Source: CAZCBN01 sp964496975
Lineage (GTDB): Bacteria > Planctomycetota > Phycisphaerae > Phycisphaerales > UBA1924
Length of the DNA stretch: 64,000 nucleotides
Reading direction: 5' to 3'
Assembly: GCA_964496975.1 (NCBI GenBank)
Contig: CAZCBN010000002.1
Coordinates: forward strand, 1 to 64,000
Below, in pieces: positions 44,214-53,355 of this stretch. The translations under genes and the position numbers were made by a program. The notes under the pieces were generated by a model, which worked only from the letters and a program-made list of their open reading frames with translations, ran no database searches and was not told the DNA's origin. The first letter of the stretch is position 1; each line of letters opens with the position of its first letter.

Positions 44214-44330
44214 CGCCCAAGACTGTACCCGCCGCCACGCCCTCCGGTTCGGGCCCGCGATGCCGCCCACAACGGCTTTCCGTGAGCCCGGCCGACGTGG
44301 CCTTTTCAGCCGTCGCCCCGGCCCGATCCG

Positions 44331-47147
44331 TCAGGGGCAGCCCGCGTCCAAGGCCGTGAGGAAGTCAAACAGGTCAAAGATGGTCGAGGGCGCCGTGTCG
44401 CCGTCAAAGTCCAGCCCCCCGTCCAGCGCCGCGAGGAAGTCGAACAGGTCAAAGATCGTCCCCGCCGTGCCGTCGCCGTCGAAGTCCGCCGCGCACGGCT
44501 CGACCGCCAGCGTGGCCCCGTCCGAGACCGTTTCGCCGCACAGGTCCGTCGCCCGCACGGCGTACACACCCGCGTCGTCCAGCGTCAGCCCGCTGAGGAA
44601 AAGCGTCGCCCCCGTCTCGCCGGGAAGGTCCGCCCCGTCCTTCATCCACTGGTACCGCACCCGCCCGCGTCCGCTCGCTTCCGCGCTGAACAGCACCGAC
44701 CCGCCGCTGCTTGCCCCGGCCGAGTCCGGGCTCACGCTCACGGCGGGGTCCGGCGTGCGCCAGGCCCACGTGTCGTTCCCCGTCGCCGTCCCCTGCAGGC
44801 CGCCGAAGACGATCGTGCGCTCCGACGCGCTGTGGTACGCCCCGGCCCCGGCGAACCGCGCCACCGGCCCAGCATCCTGCAGCGAGACAATCTCCCACGC
44901 GTCGCCGCGCCACGCGTAGAGGCCGCGTGACTGCGTCGTCCCGGGCTCGTCGCGCCCGGCGAACATGAACAGCTCGCCCCGACGATCATCAAACACCAGC
45001 ACATGCCCAGATCGGCTCGGCCCCGCCGCACTGCGCAGCGTCCAGGCCGAGCCGTCCCACGCCCACGTCTCCGCCGCGCCCGCCGTCCCGCCGTGCAGCA
45101 CGACCGAGCCCGACGCCGCGTCATACGCCATCGCGTGGTAGTTCCGCGGGCTGGGCCCCGTGGTCGACGCCAGCGTCCACGCCGAGCCGTTCCACGTCCA
45201 CGTCTCCCCGCTGGAGGAACCGTCGGCGAGCCGCCCGCCGAACAGCACCACCACGCCCCGCGCCGCGTCGTACGCCGCCGAGGCGAGCAGCCGCGCGCTG
45301 GGCCCGCCCGTCGTCTGCACGCGCGTCCACGACAGACCGTCCCACGTCCACGTCTCCGCCACCGGCGCCGCGCCCGCGAACCCGCCGAACATCACCGTGC
45401 GGCCGCGTGCCGCGTCGTACGCCATCGCGTGGCCGTACCGCGCACTCAGCCCGGGCGTGCTCGCCGCACGCTGCGACCACCCCGCCGCGTCCGTGAACTC
45501 CCACGTGTCCCCGCGCGCAAAGACCGTATCCAGTCCGCCGAACAGCACCGTCGCCCCGCGCGCCGTGTCGTGCGCCATGCCGTGGTTGGACCGTCGCGCC
45601 GGCCCAGCCCCCGGCACAGCGGCCCACGACGTCCAGCACGCCCCGAGCTCCACCGCCGCCGCCGCGTTCACCACGCCGTTGCCAAAGTCGGCGTCACGCC
45701 CCGGCGCACCAAGGTCCGTCGCCGAGAGCCGCAGCACGTCGTACGTGTCTAGCGCCGTCAGCCCGCGGTTCACGGACCGTGCCAGCACCGCGGCCCCCGC
45801 CGCCAGCGGCGACGCGAAGCTCGTCCCGTCCACAAAGGCAAAGTCGCCCGGGCTCTTGCCGTCGGGCCCCGTGCGGTCGGTCGTGTAGATGTCCTGCCCC
45901 GGCGCCGAAAGCTCCAGCCCCCCACCAAAGTTGCTGAAGAACGCCCGCTCGCCGTCGATGTTGATCGCCCCCACCGCGTGCACCGCGCCGAGGTTCGCCG
46001 GGTAGGTGATGTCCGTGCTGGCCCCGTTGCCAGCGCTCGAGAAGTGGATCACGCCCGCCGCACGCGTGCTCTCGTACGCCTCGCGCACGAGCGAGCTTGT
46101 CAGGCTGTACGCGTTGGAGTTGTTCGTCACGAGCGCACCGATCTCGCCCGCCCAGACGACCGCGTCCGCCGTCCAGCTGATCTGCCCGGCAAAGCTCAGG
46201 TCGCACGCCGGCTGGCTGATGCCGATACGTGCGCTCGCCGCCGGCGAACCCGGCGCGAGCCCCACGACGCCCAGCGCGTTGTTGATCCGCCCCGCAAGCC
46301 CGCCGGCAACCCACGTGCCGTGGCGGTCGCACATGTTCACCGGCGCGCCGAACGGGCTGCCCAGCGGCCCCGCGTCGCTCGTGAAGTCGAACCCGCCGGC
46401 CAGGTTCAGGTCCGGGTGATCCGGCTGCACGCCGACGTCGATGATCACCGTCCGCACATCGGGGTCGCCCAGCGTGTGCTCCCACGCCGCCAGCGCCCCC
46501 ACGTCCACACCCCCGGGGTTATCGAGCGCCCACTGCAGGCCGAAGGACTCGTCATCCGGCGGCAGCGTCTGCGGGCGGATCGTCACAAACATGTCCGGCT
46601 CGGCGAACCGCACCGCCGGGTGCTGGGACAGCGCCGCCGCCATGTCCAGCACCGCGCGCCCGCTCCCCGCCGCCCGCTCCACCCGGTGAACGCCGCGCAG
46701 CCCGCGCCACGCCGTCTCCTCGCTCACAAGCCCGAAGCCCGCGAGCACCGCCGCCGCCTCCGCCTCGCCCACGCCCTCGGCAAAGGCGACAAAGAGCCGC
46801 GGCGTCGGCACAGCCTCGCCCCCGTCCGGCGTCTCAAACACCTCGCTCACAAACCCCGCGGCCGCGGGCACCGCACCCGCCGCGAGCGGCACCACCGCCC
46901 CCACCGCGTCCACCGTCGCGAAGCGGCCCGCGATGGGCCGCAGCACCTCGTCGCCGCCCGCTCCGACAAACACCACCGGCGTCGCGTCGCGCGCGTCCGT
47001 CGCCGCACCGCCCGCCAAGGCCGACGCGGCCGACGCGGCCGACAGCGCAAGCCCCGTAACCCACACCGCCGCCCGACCCGATGTCACGACGCGGCCCGCC
47101 CGACCTTCGCCCACGCCACGCTCCCCCGCACGCTCACGCACCGGCAT
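44331..47147 (-). CDS. Secreted subtilisin-like protease with kelch-like repeats and GC-type dockerin tag
   Basis: ATG 47147 (GGAG nine bases upstream) gives 938 residues; ATG 47162 and GTG 47087 are alternatives. The signal peptide core is VWVTGLALSAASAASALAGG. A propeptide-like region precedes the S8 domain, whose triad is complete: Asp in TVIIDVGVQPDHPDL (about 236), His in CDRHGTWVAG (about 274), Ser in DGTSFASPLAAG (about 441). Six kelch-like repeats follow (VLFGG, VMFGG, VVLFGG, VVLHGG, MFAGR, IVFGG with WxWDG-type strands), predicted to form a beta-propeller. Then an Ig-like domain (YQWMKDGADLPGETGATLFL) and the 54-residue dockerin tag. It is likely an exported or surface protease with binding domains. 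Confidence 0.88.
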   Translation of the reverse strand: MPVRERAGERGVGEGRAGRVVTSGRAAVWVTGLALSAASAASALAGGAATDARDATPVVFVGAGGDEVLRPIAGRFATVDAVGAVVPLAAGAVPAAAGFVSEVFETPDGGEAVPTPRLFVAFAEGVGEAEAAAVLAGFGLVSEETAWRGLRGVHRVERAAGSGRAVLDMAAALSQHPAVRFAEPDMFVTIRPQTLPPDDESFGLQWALDNPGGVDVGALAAWEHTLGDPDVRTVIIDVGVQPDHPDLNLAGGFDFTSDAGPLGSPFGAPVNMCDRHGTWVAGGLAGRINNALGVVGLAPGSPAASARIGISQPACDLSFAGQISWTADAVVWAGEIGALVTNNSNAYSLTSSLVREAYESTRAAGVIHFSSAGNGASTDITYPANLGAVHAVGAINIDGERAFFSNFGGGLELSAPGQDIYTTDRTGPDGKSPGDFAFVDGTSFASPLAAGAAVLARSVNRGLTALDTYDVLRLSATDLGAPGRDADFGNGVVNAAAAVELGACWTSWAAVPGAGPARRSNHGMAHDTARGATVLFGGLDTVFARGDTWEFTDAAGWSQRAASTPGLSARYGHAMAYDAARGRTVMFGGFAGAAPVAETWTWDGLSWTRVQTTGGPSARLLASAAYDAARGVVVLFGGRLADGSSSGETWTWNGSAWTLASTTGPSPRNYHAMAYDAASGSVVLHGGTAGAAETWAWDGSAWTLRSAAGPSRSGHVLVFDDRRGELFMFAGRDEPGTTQSRGLYAWRGDAWEIVSLQDAGPVARFAGAGAYHSASERTIVFGGLQGTATGNDTWAWRTPDPAVSVSPDSAGASSGGSVLFSAEASGRGRVRYQWMKDGADLPGETGATLFLSGLTLDDAGVYAVRATDLCGETVSDGATLAVEPCAADFDGDGTAGTIFDLFDFLAALDGGLDFDGDTAPSTIFDLFDFLTALDAGCP
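44334..44495 (-). repeat. GC-type dockerin tag, copy 4
   Basis: Diverged copy of the tag, with DFDGDGTAGTIFDLFDFLAA and DFDGDTAPSTIFDLFDFLTA loops; Asn replaced by Asp, ending DAGCP. Confidence 0.85.
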
Positions 47148-47297
47148 CGTCGCTGTCTCCATCGCTCGCGCGGCCCGCACACGGCGGGTCGCCGCGCCGC
47201 CTTGCCCGCTGCATCCCCTGGACCCGCCAACGCGGGCCCCGGACCGCTCGGCCCGGGGCCGCCGTGTGTCACCGATCACGCGGCACCGCCGCGGGCT

Positions 47298-48641
47298 TCA
47301 GCCGCGCCGACGGCGCGACGCGATCATCCCCGCGAGCGCCAGCACCCCGGCCCCCGCCGGCGCCGGCACACGGACGCGGATGAACGCCTCGCCGAAGAAC
47401 GTGCCCGCCGCGTTCTGGAAGTCGACGACGGTGTAGAACCAGCCGTCGTCCGCCAAAAACCCGCCGAGGGCCTCGGGGCTCGTGTCGTTGAAGAACCACG
47501 TGATGAACGCGTCGTCCACCGCGCCGTCGCCGTCGATGTCGATCTGGTCGCCGCTGCGCATGAACACCGTCTCGTTGTTGTAGGTCCACACCACCGAGCG
47601 GCTCTGGTCCGCGTTGTCCGTGATGCCGCCGAGCACCACGTTCCCCGCGTTGTCACCGGTGGCGATGAAGAACCCGCCCTGCGTCTGGGCCGTCGCGCCC
47701 CCGCTCGCGCGCCAGCGGGAGTTATCCCACGACTCGCTGCTGCCCGACACGATCGCGTCGCCCGTGCGGGCGATCACCGCGCCGTTCTTGATCGCGAAGC
47801 CGACGTCCGAGGTCGTGTACCCGCGGGCGAACCAGTCGCCGTTGGACATCATCTCATCGCCGCCGCCGAGGAAGGTCTCGATCACGCCGACGCCCGCGAG
47901 GTTGTTCCCCTCGCTGATCGTCACGACGCCGTTCACGACGATCTGGCTGTCGTTCCGCAGGAACCAGTCCCCGCTCTCCACCGCCCAGAACAACTGGTTG
48001 AGCCCGCCCACCAGCCCGTTCGCGCCCTCGGTCGCGACGCGGGTGCCCGCGCTCGTGAAGTACGCGTCAGGCCCCGCCGTCGCCGTGCCGCCGACGGGCC
48101 GGGCCTGCCACGCAAAGCTCACCGTGCCGTCGTTGCGGATGCCGCCCGAGCCGTTCGACGCGCCGTACAGGTCCGTCGTCCCATCCCCCAGCGCCGCGCC
48201 CTCGCGCAGCACGATGCTCCGCGTGCCCCCCGCCGTCCCGCGGATCAGCACCTCGTCGTCCGTCGTCGCGCCGGTGAGGCCGCCCGTCACGACGTACTCG
48301 CCCCGGTCGTTCACGCCCATCCGGCGGTCGCTCATCGCCTCGCCGAACCGGCCCGCCTCAAGCTCCGTGACGCCTTCGTGCACCTCGATCGCGCCCGTCA
48401 GCCCGCTCCCCACGATGTACATCGCGTCCGCCGTTGTCGCGCCCGTGTTCCGCGCCAGCAGCGCCCAGTACTGCCCGTTCGGGCTCCGCACCGGCCGATC
48501 AAAGCGGTCGAACGTGAAGCCCCCGATCTCGCTCTTGGGCCCCACGTCCGCGAAGATCACCTGCTGCTGAAGCGCCGCGCCCGCGACACCGCACGCCGAC
48601 AGAACGACAGCCACACCACTCATCGTGTTACACATCGCCAT
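47298..48641 (-). CDS. Secreted protein with PEP-CTERM-like (VPAPAG) C-terminal anchor
   Basis: ATG 48641 lies eight bases after AGGAGG and gives 447 residues with a signal peptide (VAVVLSACGVAGAA). The body is made of beta-rich repeats with recurring phrases (RNDGTVSFAW, DRGEYVVTGGL, LRNDSQIVVNG), like the choice-of-anchor or NHL-like beta-propellers of planctomycete surface proteins. A single EF-hand-like loop DIDGDGAVDD lies near residue 385. The end VRVPAPAGAGVLALAGMIASRRRR is the VPxPAG-helix-RRRR variant of PEP-CTERM, a sorting signal (here as VPAPAG then helix then RRRR). Export through a PEP-CTERM/exosortase system is expected; no exosortase is seen here. Confidence 0.75.
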   Translation of the reverse strand: MAMCNTMSGVAVVLSACGVAGAALQQQVIFADVGPKSEIGGFTFDRFDRPVRSPNGQYWALLARNTGATTADAMYIVGSGLTGAIEVHEGVTELEAGRFGEAMSDRRMGVNDRGEYVVTGGLTGATTDDEVLIRGTAGGTRSIVLREGAALGDGTTDLYGASNGSGGIRNDGTVSFAWQARPVGGTATAGPDAYFTSAGTRVATEGANGLVGGLNQLFWAVESGDWFLRNDSQIVVNGVVTISEGNNLAGVGVIETFLGGGDEMMSNGDWFARGYTTSDVGFAIKNGAVIARTGDAIVSGSSESWDNSRWRASGGATAQTQGGFFIATGDNAGNVVLGGITDNADQSRSVVWTYNNETVFMRSGDQIDIDGDGAVDDAFITWFFNDTSPEALGGFLADDGWFYTVVDFQNAAGTFFGEAFIRVRVPAPAGAGVLALAGMIASRRRRG

Positions 48642-48918
48642 GGTCACTCCCTCCTGCGCGGCCCGGTCCGCCCTGCGGAGCCTGGCCCGCGCGGTCTTGT
48701 CGCCACCAGATTACGGGCATCTCACCTCAAGAAAACCCCAATCAACCCCGGCAACGTCCAGAATTTTGATCGGGCTTTGTTCACAACATCCCCAGCCCCC
48801 GCGCACCCGCCGCCCCGATCTGCGACACTGCACGCGGACCACCTCCGCGCACACACACCGCGCGCCGAGCCGCGCCAAAGCACCGCGCCCCCGCGTCCGC
48901 CGCGACAGGAGCCACCCC

Positions 48919-49902
48919 GTGACGCACGACCTTCCCCCCACCGCCGCCGACCACACCCGCCTCCACCGCCGCGCCGTCCTCGCCGCCGGCTCCGCCGCCC
49001 TGCTCGCCGCGGCCGCCGCCCCCGCGCTCGCGGCCCGCCGCCTCGTGCACCCAGACCACGAGCCCGCCCTGAAGATCTCCCTCGCCCAGTGGTCGCTCCA
49101 CAAGGCCCTCTTCGCCGGCGAGATCGACAACCTCGACTTCCCCCGCATCGCCCGCGAGCGCTACAGCATCGGCGCCGTCGAGTTCGTCAACGCCTTCTTC
49201 AAAGACAAGCCCACCGACCGCGAGTACCTCAAAGACCTCCGCGGCCGAGCCAAGGACCACGGCGTGAAGTGCCTCCTCATCATGTGCGACGGCCTGGGCC
49301 GCCTGGGCGACCCCAGCGACGCCGAACGCACCAAGGCCGTCGAGAACCACAAACCCTGGCTCGACGCCGCGAGCGCCCTCGGCTGCCACTCCATCCGCGT
49401 CAACGCCGCGAGCGAGGGCGAGTACGACGAGCAGCTCCGCCTCGCCGCCGACGGCCTCCGACGCCTCGCCGAGCTGGGCCACGCCCAGGGCCTCAACGTC
49501 ATCGTCGAGAACCACGGCGGCCTCAGCAGCAACGGCGCCTGGCTCGCCGCCGTCATGCAGCGAGTCGACCACCCACGCTGCGGAACCCTCCCAGACTTCG
49601 GCAACTTCTGCCTCGACTGGTCCCGCAAAGACGACCCCGCCGCCTGGTACGACCGCTACACCGGGACAAAGGAACTCATGCCCTACGCCCGCGCCGTCAG
49701 CGCCAAGTCCTACGACTTCGACGACGCCGGCAACGAGACCACCATCGACTACCGCCGCATGCTCACCATCGTGAAGGACGCCGGCTACAAGGGCTACGTC
49801 GGCATCGAGTACGAGGGCAGCCGCCTCAGCGAGCACGAGGGCGTCCTCGCCACGCAAACCCTGCTGGGCCGCCTCATCGCCGAGCTGTCCACCGACGCCT
49901 GA
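48919..49902 (+). CDS. Tat-exported sugar phosphate isomerase/epimerase family protein (TIM barrel)
   Basis: GTG 48919, with ACAGGAG upstream, gives 327 residues. The twin-arginine signal (HRRAVLAAGSAALLAAAAAP) predicts folded, cofactor-bound export. The AP-endonuclease-2 (xylose isomerase-like) barrel follows: KISLAQWSLHKALFAGEI, GAVEFVNAFF, VIVENHGGLSSNG, CGTLPDFGNF, VGIEYEGS. Conserved metal ligands Glu (VENH), Asp (LPDFGNF), His region and Glu (IEYEG) are seen. Family members act as sugar epimerases/isomerases or, in 3-keto-glycoside pathways, as lyases. It opens the glycoside-related block and is divergent from the PEP-CTERM-like gene. Confidence 0.8.
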   Translation: MTHDLPPTAADHTRLHRRAVLAAGSAALLAAAAAPALAARRLVHPDHEPALKISLAQWSLHKALFAGEIDNLDFPRIARERYSIGAVEFVNAFFKDKPTDREYLKDLRGRAKDHGVKCLLIMCDGLGRLGDPSDAERTKAVENHKPWLDAASALGCHSIRVNAASEGEYDEQLRLAADGLRRLAELGHAQGLNVIVENHGGLSSNGAWLAAVMQRVDHPRCGTLPDFGNFCLDWSRKDDPAAWYDRYTGTKELMPYARAVSAKSYDFDDAGNETTIDYRRMLTIVKDAGYKGYVGIEYEGSRLSEHEGVLATQTLLGRLIAELSTDA

Positions 49903-50022
49903 CCGAGCCGACAAACCGGGCCCGGCGTCAACCCGCCCCGCATCAGCCCACCCCACCTCATGCCGCCCAGCGCAGCGTCGCCCGCCGCGGCGCCACGCGC
50001 TCGCGCACGCTCAACGCCCACC

Positions 50023-50820
50023 TCACGCCGCCGCCGGCTTCGCCTTCCCGCGGGGCATGCACAAGTCGAGCAAGATCAGCAGCCCGAGCACACCGATCCC
50101 GCCGTTGAACATCGCCCCGCCCGCCACCACCATGTACGCCGCGTCCGCGACCTCGCGCGTCACCCACCACCCGCCCACGTCGGCCAGCAGCCCCACGCCG
50201 CACGCCGCCGACACGAGCCCCACCAGCGGCCGCGGCCAGCTCGTCAGCAGCGCAAACAGCACCATCACAAACCCCATCGACGCCATGCCCAGCGCGTGCG
50301 TGTGCGTGCTCGCCGACAGAATCTCCACCCCCACCGGGTTGATCTCCCGGCTGATCGCGACCGACCGCACATCGTCCCAATAGTCCAGCGGAAGCTGCGG
50401 GTACGCCCCCTCCGCCTTCGCCGTCCGGCTGTGGCACGAGGTGCAGTTCGCCGCGATCAGCTCCACCGGCGCCCGGTCGCCCAGGTCCAGGTTGTCGTAC
50501 TGCCCCGCGAGCTTCGCCGGGTCGCCCCGGAGCCACGCGAGCAGGTCGTCGCGGTCCGCCGCCGCGATGCCCTCGGGGTGCCCGTCCTCGAGCGCCACGA
50601 TCAGCGGCGCCTTCGCCGTGATGCCGTGGTAGTGCGCCTTCACGTCGTCCACCGTCAGCCCGGCACGCTCGTCTCGGTTTTGATGGTGCAGGTACAGAAA
50701 CACGCCCGATGCCGCGCTCCCCCCCACCATCACGAGCACCAGGCACGCGACGCCGAGCCTCGCCAAAAAGCCCAGGTCCCGCAGCCGAAACATCCGCGTC
50801 GATTCCGCCGTGCCGCCCAT
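50023..50820 (-). CDS. Membrane c-type cytochrome-like protein (single haem motif)
   Basis: The ATG at 50820 has GGGGAAGGGTG upstream and gives 265 residues. An N-terminal membrane helix (GVACLVLVMVGGSAASGVFLYL) is followed by a soluble stretch with one CxxCH haem motif, NCTSCHSRTAKAEGAYPQ, then by four membrane helices (MASMGFVMVLFALLTSW; LVGLVSAACGVGLLADVGGW; AYMVVAGGAMFNGGIGVLGL and the last part). His residues in THTHALGM could be extra haem ligands. The domain after DDVRSV resembles membrane subunits of planctomycete cytochrome complexes. It may pass electrons from exported oxidoreductases to the respiratory chain (inference). Confidence 0.65.
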   Translation of the reverse strand: MGGTAESTRMFRLRDLGFLARLGVACLVLVMVGGSAASGVFLYLHHQNRDERAGLTVDDVKAHYHGITAKAPLIVALEDGHPEGIAAADRDDLLAWLRGDPAKLAGQYDNLDLGDRAPVELIAANCTSCHSRTAKAEGAYPQLPLDYWDDVRSVAISREINPVGVEILSASTHTHALGMASMGFVMVLFALLTSWPRPLVGLVSAACGVGLLADVGGWWVTREVADAAYMVVAGGAMFNGGIGVLGLLILLDLCMPRGKAKPAAA

Positions 50821-50948
50821 ATCACCCTTCCCCCACGATCATCGCGGCGCGAACATCGCGCCCGCCCTGCGCCCACGCGCCGCCCGTCATCCCAAAACCA
50901 CGCCGCCCCCGCTCGCCGGACCACTCACGCGGTTCATCGCCCGCCCGA

Positions 50949-52232
50949 TCACCCGAGCAGCGACCGATCAATCTCGACCGTCCGCCCGGACATGACGGCC
51001 TCGTGCGCCGCGATGCCGACCACCGTGCTGCGCAGGCCGTCCTCCGCCGTGCAGACCACCGGCGCGCCGGCGGAAACGGTCTTGAGGAACGCCTCGACGC
51101 CGTACCACAACGCCGTGTGCGGCAGCCCCACGCCCTGCTGCAGCTTGCCCTGCTCCGCAAGCTTCGTGGCCCCCGCGATCAGCGTGATGCCCTCGTCGTT
51201 GTGGAACTGCTGCCGGTTCGCGTACACCTCCCACCCCTGCGTCGGCGCGTCCGCCTCCTTGAACATCCACCCGTGCGACCACCCCAGCTTGATCGCCGCG
51301 TTGGTCCCGCGGAACAGCTCGTACATCCCCTGGTAGCTGTTCGCCAGCGTCGCGTTGTACGTCAGCGTCGCCCCGTCGCCGAACGCGAGCGAGCACTCGA
51401 TCGTGTCGGGGATCTCCCGCCCGTCCTTGTGCAGCCGAACCCCGCCCGACCCGCGCACGCTCACCGGGAATCGGTCGAGGTACCAGTGGAACACGTCGAA
51501 CTGGTGGCTCCCCCACTCCCCGGCCAGGCCCGTGCTCACCTCGGTGTCGAGAATCCAGTTCAGCGCCTTGTCCTGCGCGGGGTCGTTCGCCGGCGTGCGC
51601 AGGCTCGTCTTGCGCGCCCGCGACGCCTCCATCGACACCAGGTCCCGCACCGCGTCCGACCGGAAGAACGACCGGGCCAGGTCGTACACCGGGTTCGCCC
51701 GCGCCAGATACCCCGCCTGAAACTTCCCCTTCGCCGCGGTCGCCGCCGCGACGATCGCCTTGCAGTCCTCGGCCGTGTGCGCAATCGGCGCCTCGCAATA
51801 GACGTGCAGCCCCGCCTTCAGGCAGTCCTCCACGATCCCTCGGTGCTGGTGCGTCGGCGTCGCGATGAACACCGCGTCAAGCCCCCCCGCGTCCAGCATC
51901 TGCTGGTGCGAGGCAAAGCCCGCCGCGCTCGCCACGCGGCGCTTGCCCGAGTCAAGCCGCCGCTCGTCGTTGTCGCACACCGCCGCAACGGTCACGTCGG
52001 GAAAGCTCGCAAGCTCCGCCAGGATCGCCCGCCCCTGCCGCCCGCACCCGACGAGCCCCACACGCACGGGCCCCGCCAGCGACACCATCCCACTCGCCAG
52101 CGACGGCAGCAGCGACGCCAGCGCCACGACCCCCGCCGACTGCGCCAAAAACGCCCGCCGGTCCATCCCCCCCGTGCCCTGCGGCAGCGAAGACCCCTGC
52201 GAACCCCACGCGCCGTTGCTCGTTCCAGCCAT
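50949..52232 (-). CDS. Tat-exported Gfo/Idh/MocA-family oxidoreductase
   Basis: ATG 52232 (AGGAG eight bases upstream) gives 427 residues; ATG 52238 is possible. The twin-arginine signal is DRRAFLAQSAGVVALASLLP. The Rossmann motif is RVGLVGCGRQGRAILAEL; ATPTHQHRGIVEDCLKAGLH and YCEAPIAHTAEDC, where the family EKP motif is EAP, follow. The C-terminal Gfo/Idh/MocA domain has GEWGSHQFDVFHWYL, whose His is commonly catalytic. The EKP-to-EAP change removes the usual catalytic Lys, so the chemistry may differ from glucose-fructose oxidoreductase. Gene order places it beside ApbE and the second oxidoreductase. Confidence 0.88.
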   Translation of the reverse strand: MAGTSNGAWGSQGSSLPQGTGGMDRRAFLAQSAGVVALASLLPSLASGMVSLAGPVRVGLVGCGRQGRAILAELASFPDVTVAAVCDNDERRLDSGKRRVASAAGFASHQQMLDAGGLDAVFIATPTHQHRGIVEDCLKAGLHVYCEAPIAHTAEDCKAIVAAATAAKGKFQAGYLARANPVYDLARSFFRSDAVRDLVSMEASRARKTSLRTPANDPAQDKALNWILDTEVSTGLAGEWGSHQFDVFHWYLDRFPVSVRGSGGVRLHKDGREIPDTIECSLAFGDGATLTYNATLANSYQGMYELFRGTNAAIKLGWSHGWMFKEADAPTQGWEVYANRQQFHNDEGITLIAGATKLAEQGKLQQGVGLPHTALWYGVEAFLKTVSAGAPVVCTAEDGLRSTVVGIAAHEAVMSGRTVEIDRSLLG

Positions 52233-52278
52233 CTGCATCACTCCTGATCCGTGTCACACGCCGCCGTCGGGCCGCCCT

Positions 52279-53355
52279 TCACGCCCCAACCGCATCCAGC
52301 CCCACCACAACCTCCGCCGCCCGCCCGCCTTCGACAATCCAGCCGCGGCCGTTGCAGAACATCCCCACCATCTCCGTCCCGGGCCCATCTCCGAGCCCAT
52401 TCCCAAGCCCCTTTCCAAGCCCCCCCTGCACCAGCATCGCCGTCGCCCACGCGTCCGTCTCCGCCGCGCCGCAGCCCCCGCCCGCCCCCCCCCTCCCCCG
52501 CGCCCCCCCCTCCCCGCTCCGCGGGTCAATCGTGTGCCCCGCCCCCGCCGCCGACACCCGCCCGTGCGTCCAACTCACCGACACCGCCTCGTCCCGCAGC
52601 ACCACATCAAACGCTCGCTCCCCCGGCCGAGCGCCGACGCCCACGCGCCACGCCCGCCCCTCGCCGTCCACGCCCATCGCCGCGACCGTGCTCGTTCCGC
52701 CGTGCACGATCGCCGACCGCACGCCCCCCTCCCGCAGCGCCTCCATCGCCAGATCAATCCCCCACCCCTTGCCGACGCCCCCGCGGTCCAGCCCCGCCCC
52801 CCCCCCCACCAGCCGCACCCTGCACCCCGCCGCGTCGATCTCCACCCCCGGCCCCGCCGCCGCACGCCGCACGCCCTGCTCCGCCCCGGCCCGATGCCCC
52901 GCCGCGACCATCAGGCCCCCGGCCGCCGCGTTGAAGGCCCCCCCGCTCGCCTCGCGCACCCGCTCGCACATCTGCAGCAGGGCCACAACCTCCCCCGGCA
53001 CCCGCGTCCACCCCGCCGGCCCGCCACGCGAAGCCGCGTCGACCGAGGCCTCCCCCGCCTCCCCCGCCTCCGCTGCCCGGTTCACCGCCGACACCACGCT
53101 CGACCGCTCAAACACCGAGAGCAGCCCGTGCGCCCGCTCGATCTCCGCCGCCGCTGCCTCCCCGGCGGCGCGAAGCTCCCGCTCCACGCCGCCGGACAGC
53201 AACATCTCAAACCGCGTCCCCATCGCCGCGACGGCAAGGCGCACCACCCCGCACCCGCCCGAGGCAGGTCCGCCAAGCGCAGCCCCGCAGAACGCAGGCC
53301 CGCCCCGCGGCGCGGCCCCGAGCGTGCCCCCGTCGTCGGCCCACAACCGGCTCAC
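52279..53355 (-). CDS. apbE: FAD:protein FMN transferase (ApbE family)
   Basis: GTG 53355 overlaps the stop of the upstream oxidoreductase (GTGA) and gives 358 residues. ApbE motifs appear in order: AMGTRFEMLLSG, DRGGVGKGWGIDLA (canonical DLGGIAKGYAVD), HGGTSTVAAMG, GHTIDPRSGEGG and ETDAWATAMLVQGG with the metal-binding Thr/Asp. It transfers FMN to Thr/Ser of target proteins. There is no signal peptide, unlike the many exported ApbE lipoproteins, unless a later start is used (a late start would cut the first motif). A Gly/Ala-rich insert lies in the middle. Confidence 0.88.
   Translation of the reverse strand: MSRLWADDGGTLGAAPRGGPAFCGAALGGPASGGCGVVRLAVAAMGTRFEMLLSGGVERELRAAGEAAAAEIERAHGLLSVFERSSVVSAVNRAAEAGEAGEASVDAASRGGPAGWTRVPGEVVALLQMCERVREASGGAFNAAAGGLMVAAGHRAGAEQGVRRAAAGPGVEIDAAGCRVRLVGGGAGLDRGGVGKGWGIDLAMEALREGGVRSAIVHGGTSTVAAMGVDGEGRAWRVGVGARPGERAFDVVLRDEAVSVSWTHGRVSAAGAGHTIDPRSGEGGARGRGGAGGGCGAAETDAWATAMLVQGGLGKGLGNGLGDGPGTEMVGMFCNGRGWIVEGGRAAEVVVGLDAVGA

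Noticed and set aside
45978..50108. Open frame of over 1300 codons on the plus strand
   Set aside because: It runs antisense through the subtilase and PEP-CTERM-like genes and in another frame through the epimerase gene, and its translation is Arg/His/Pro-rich.
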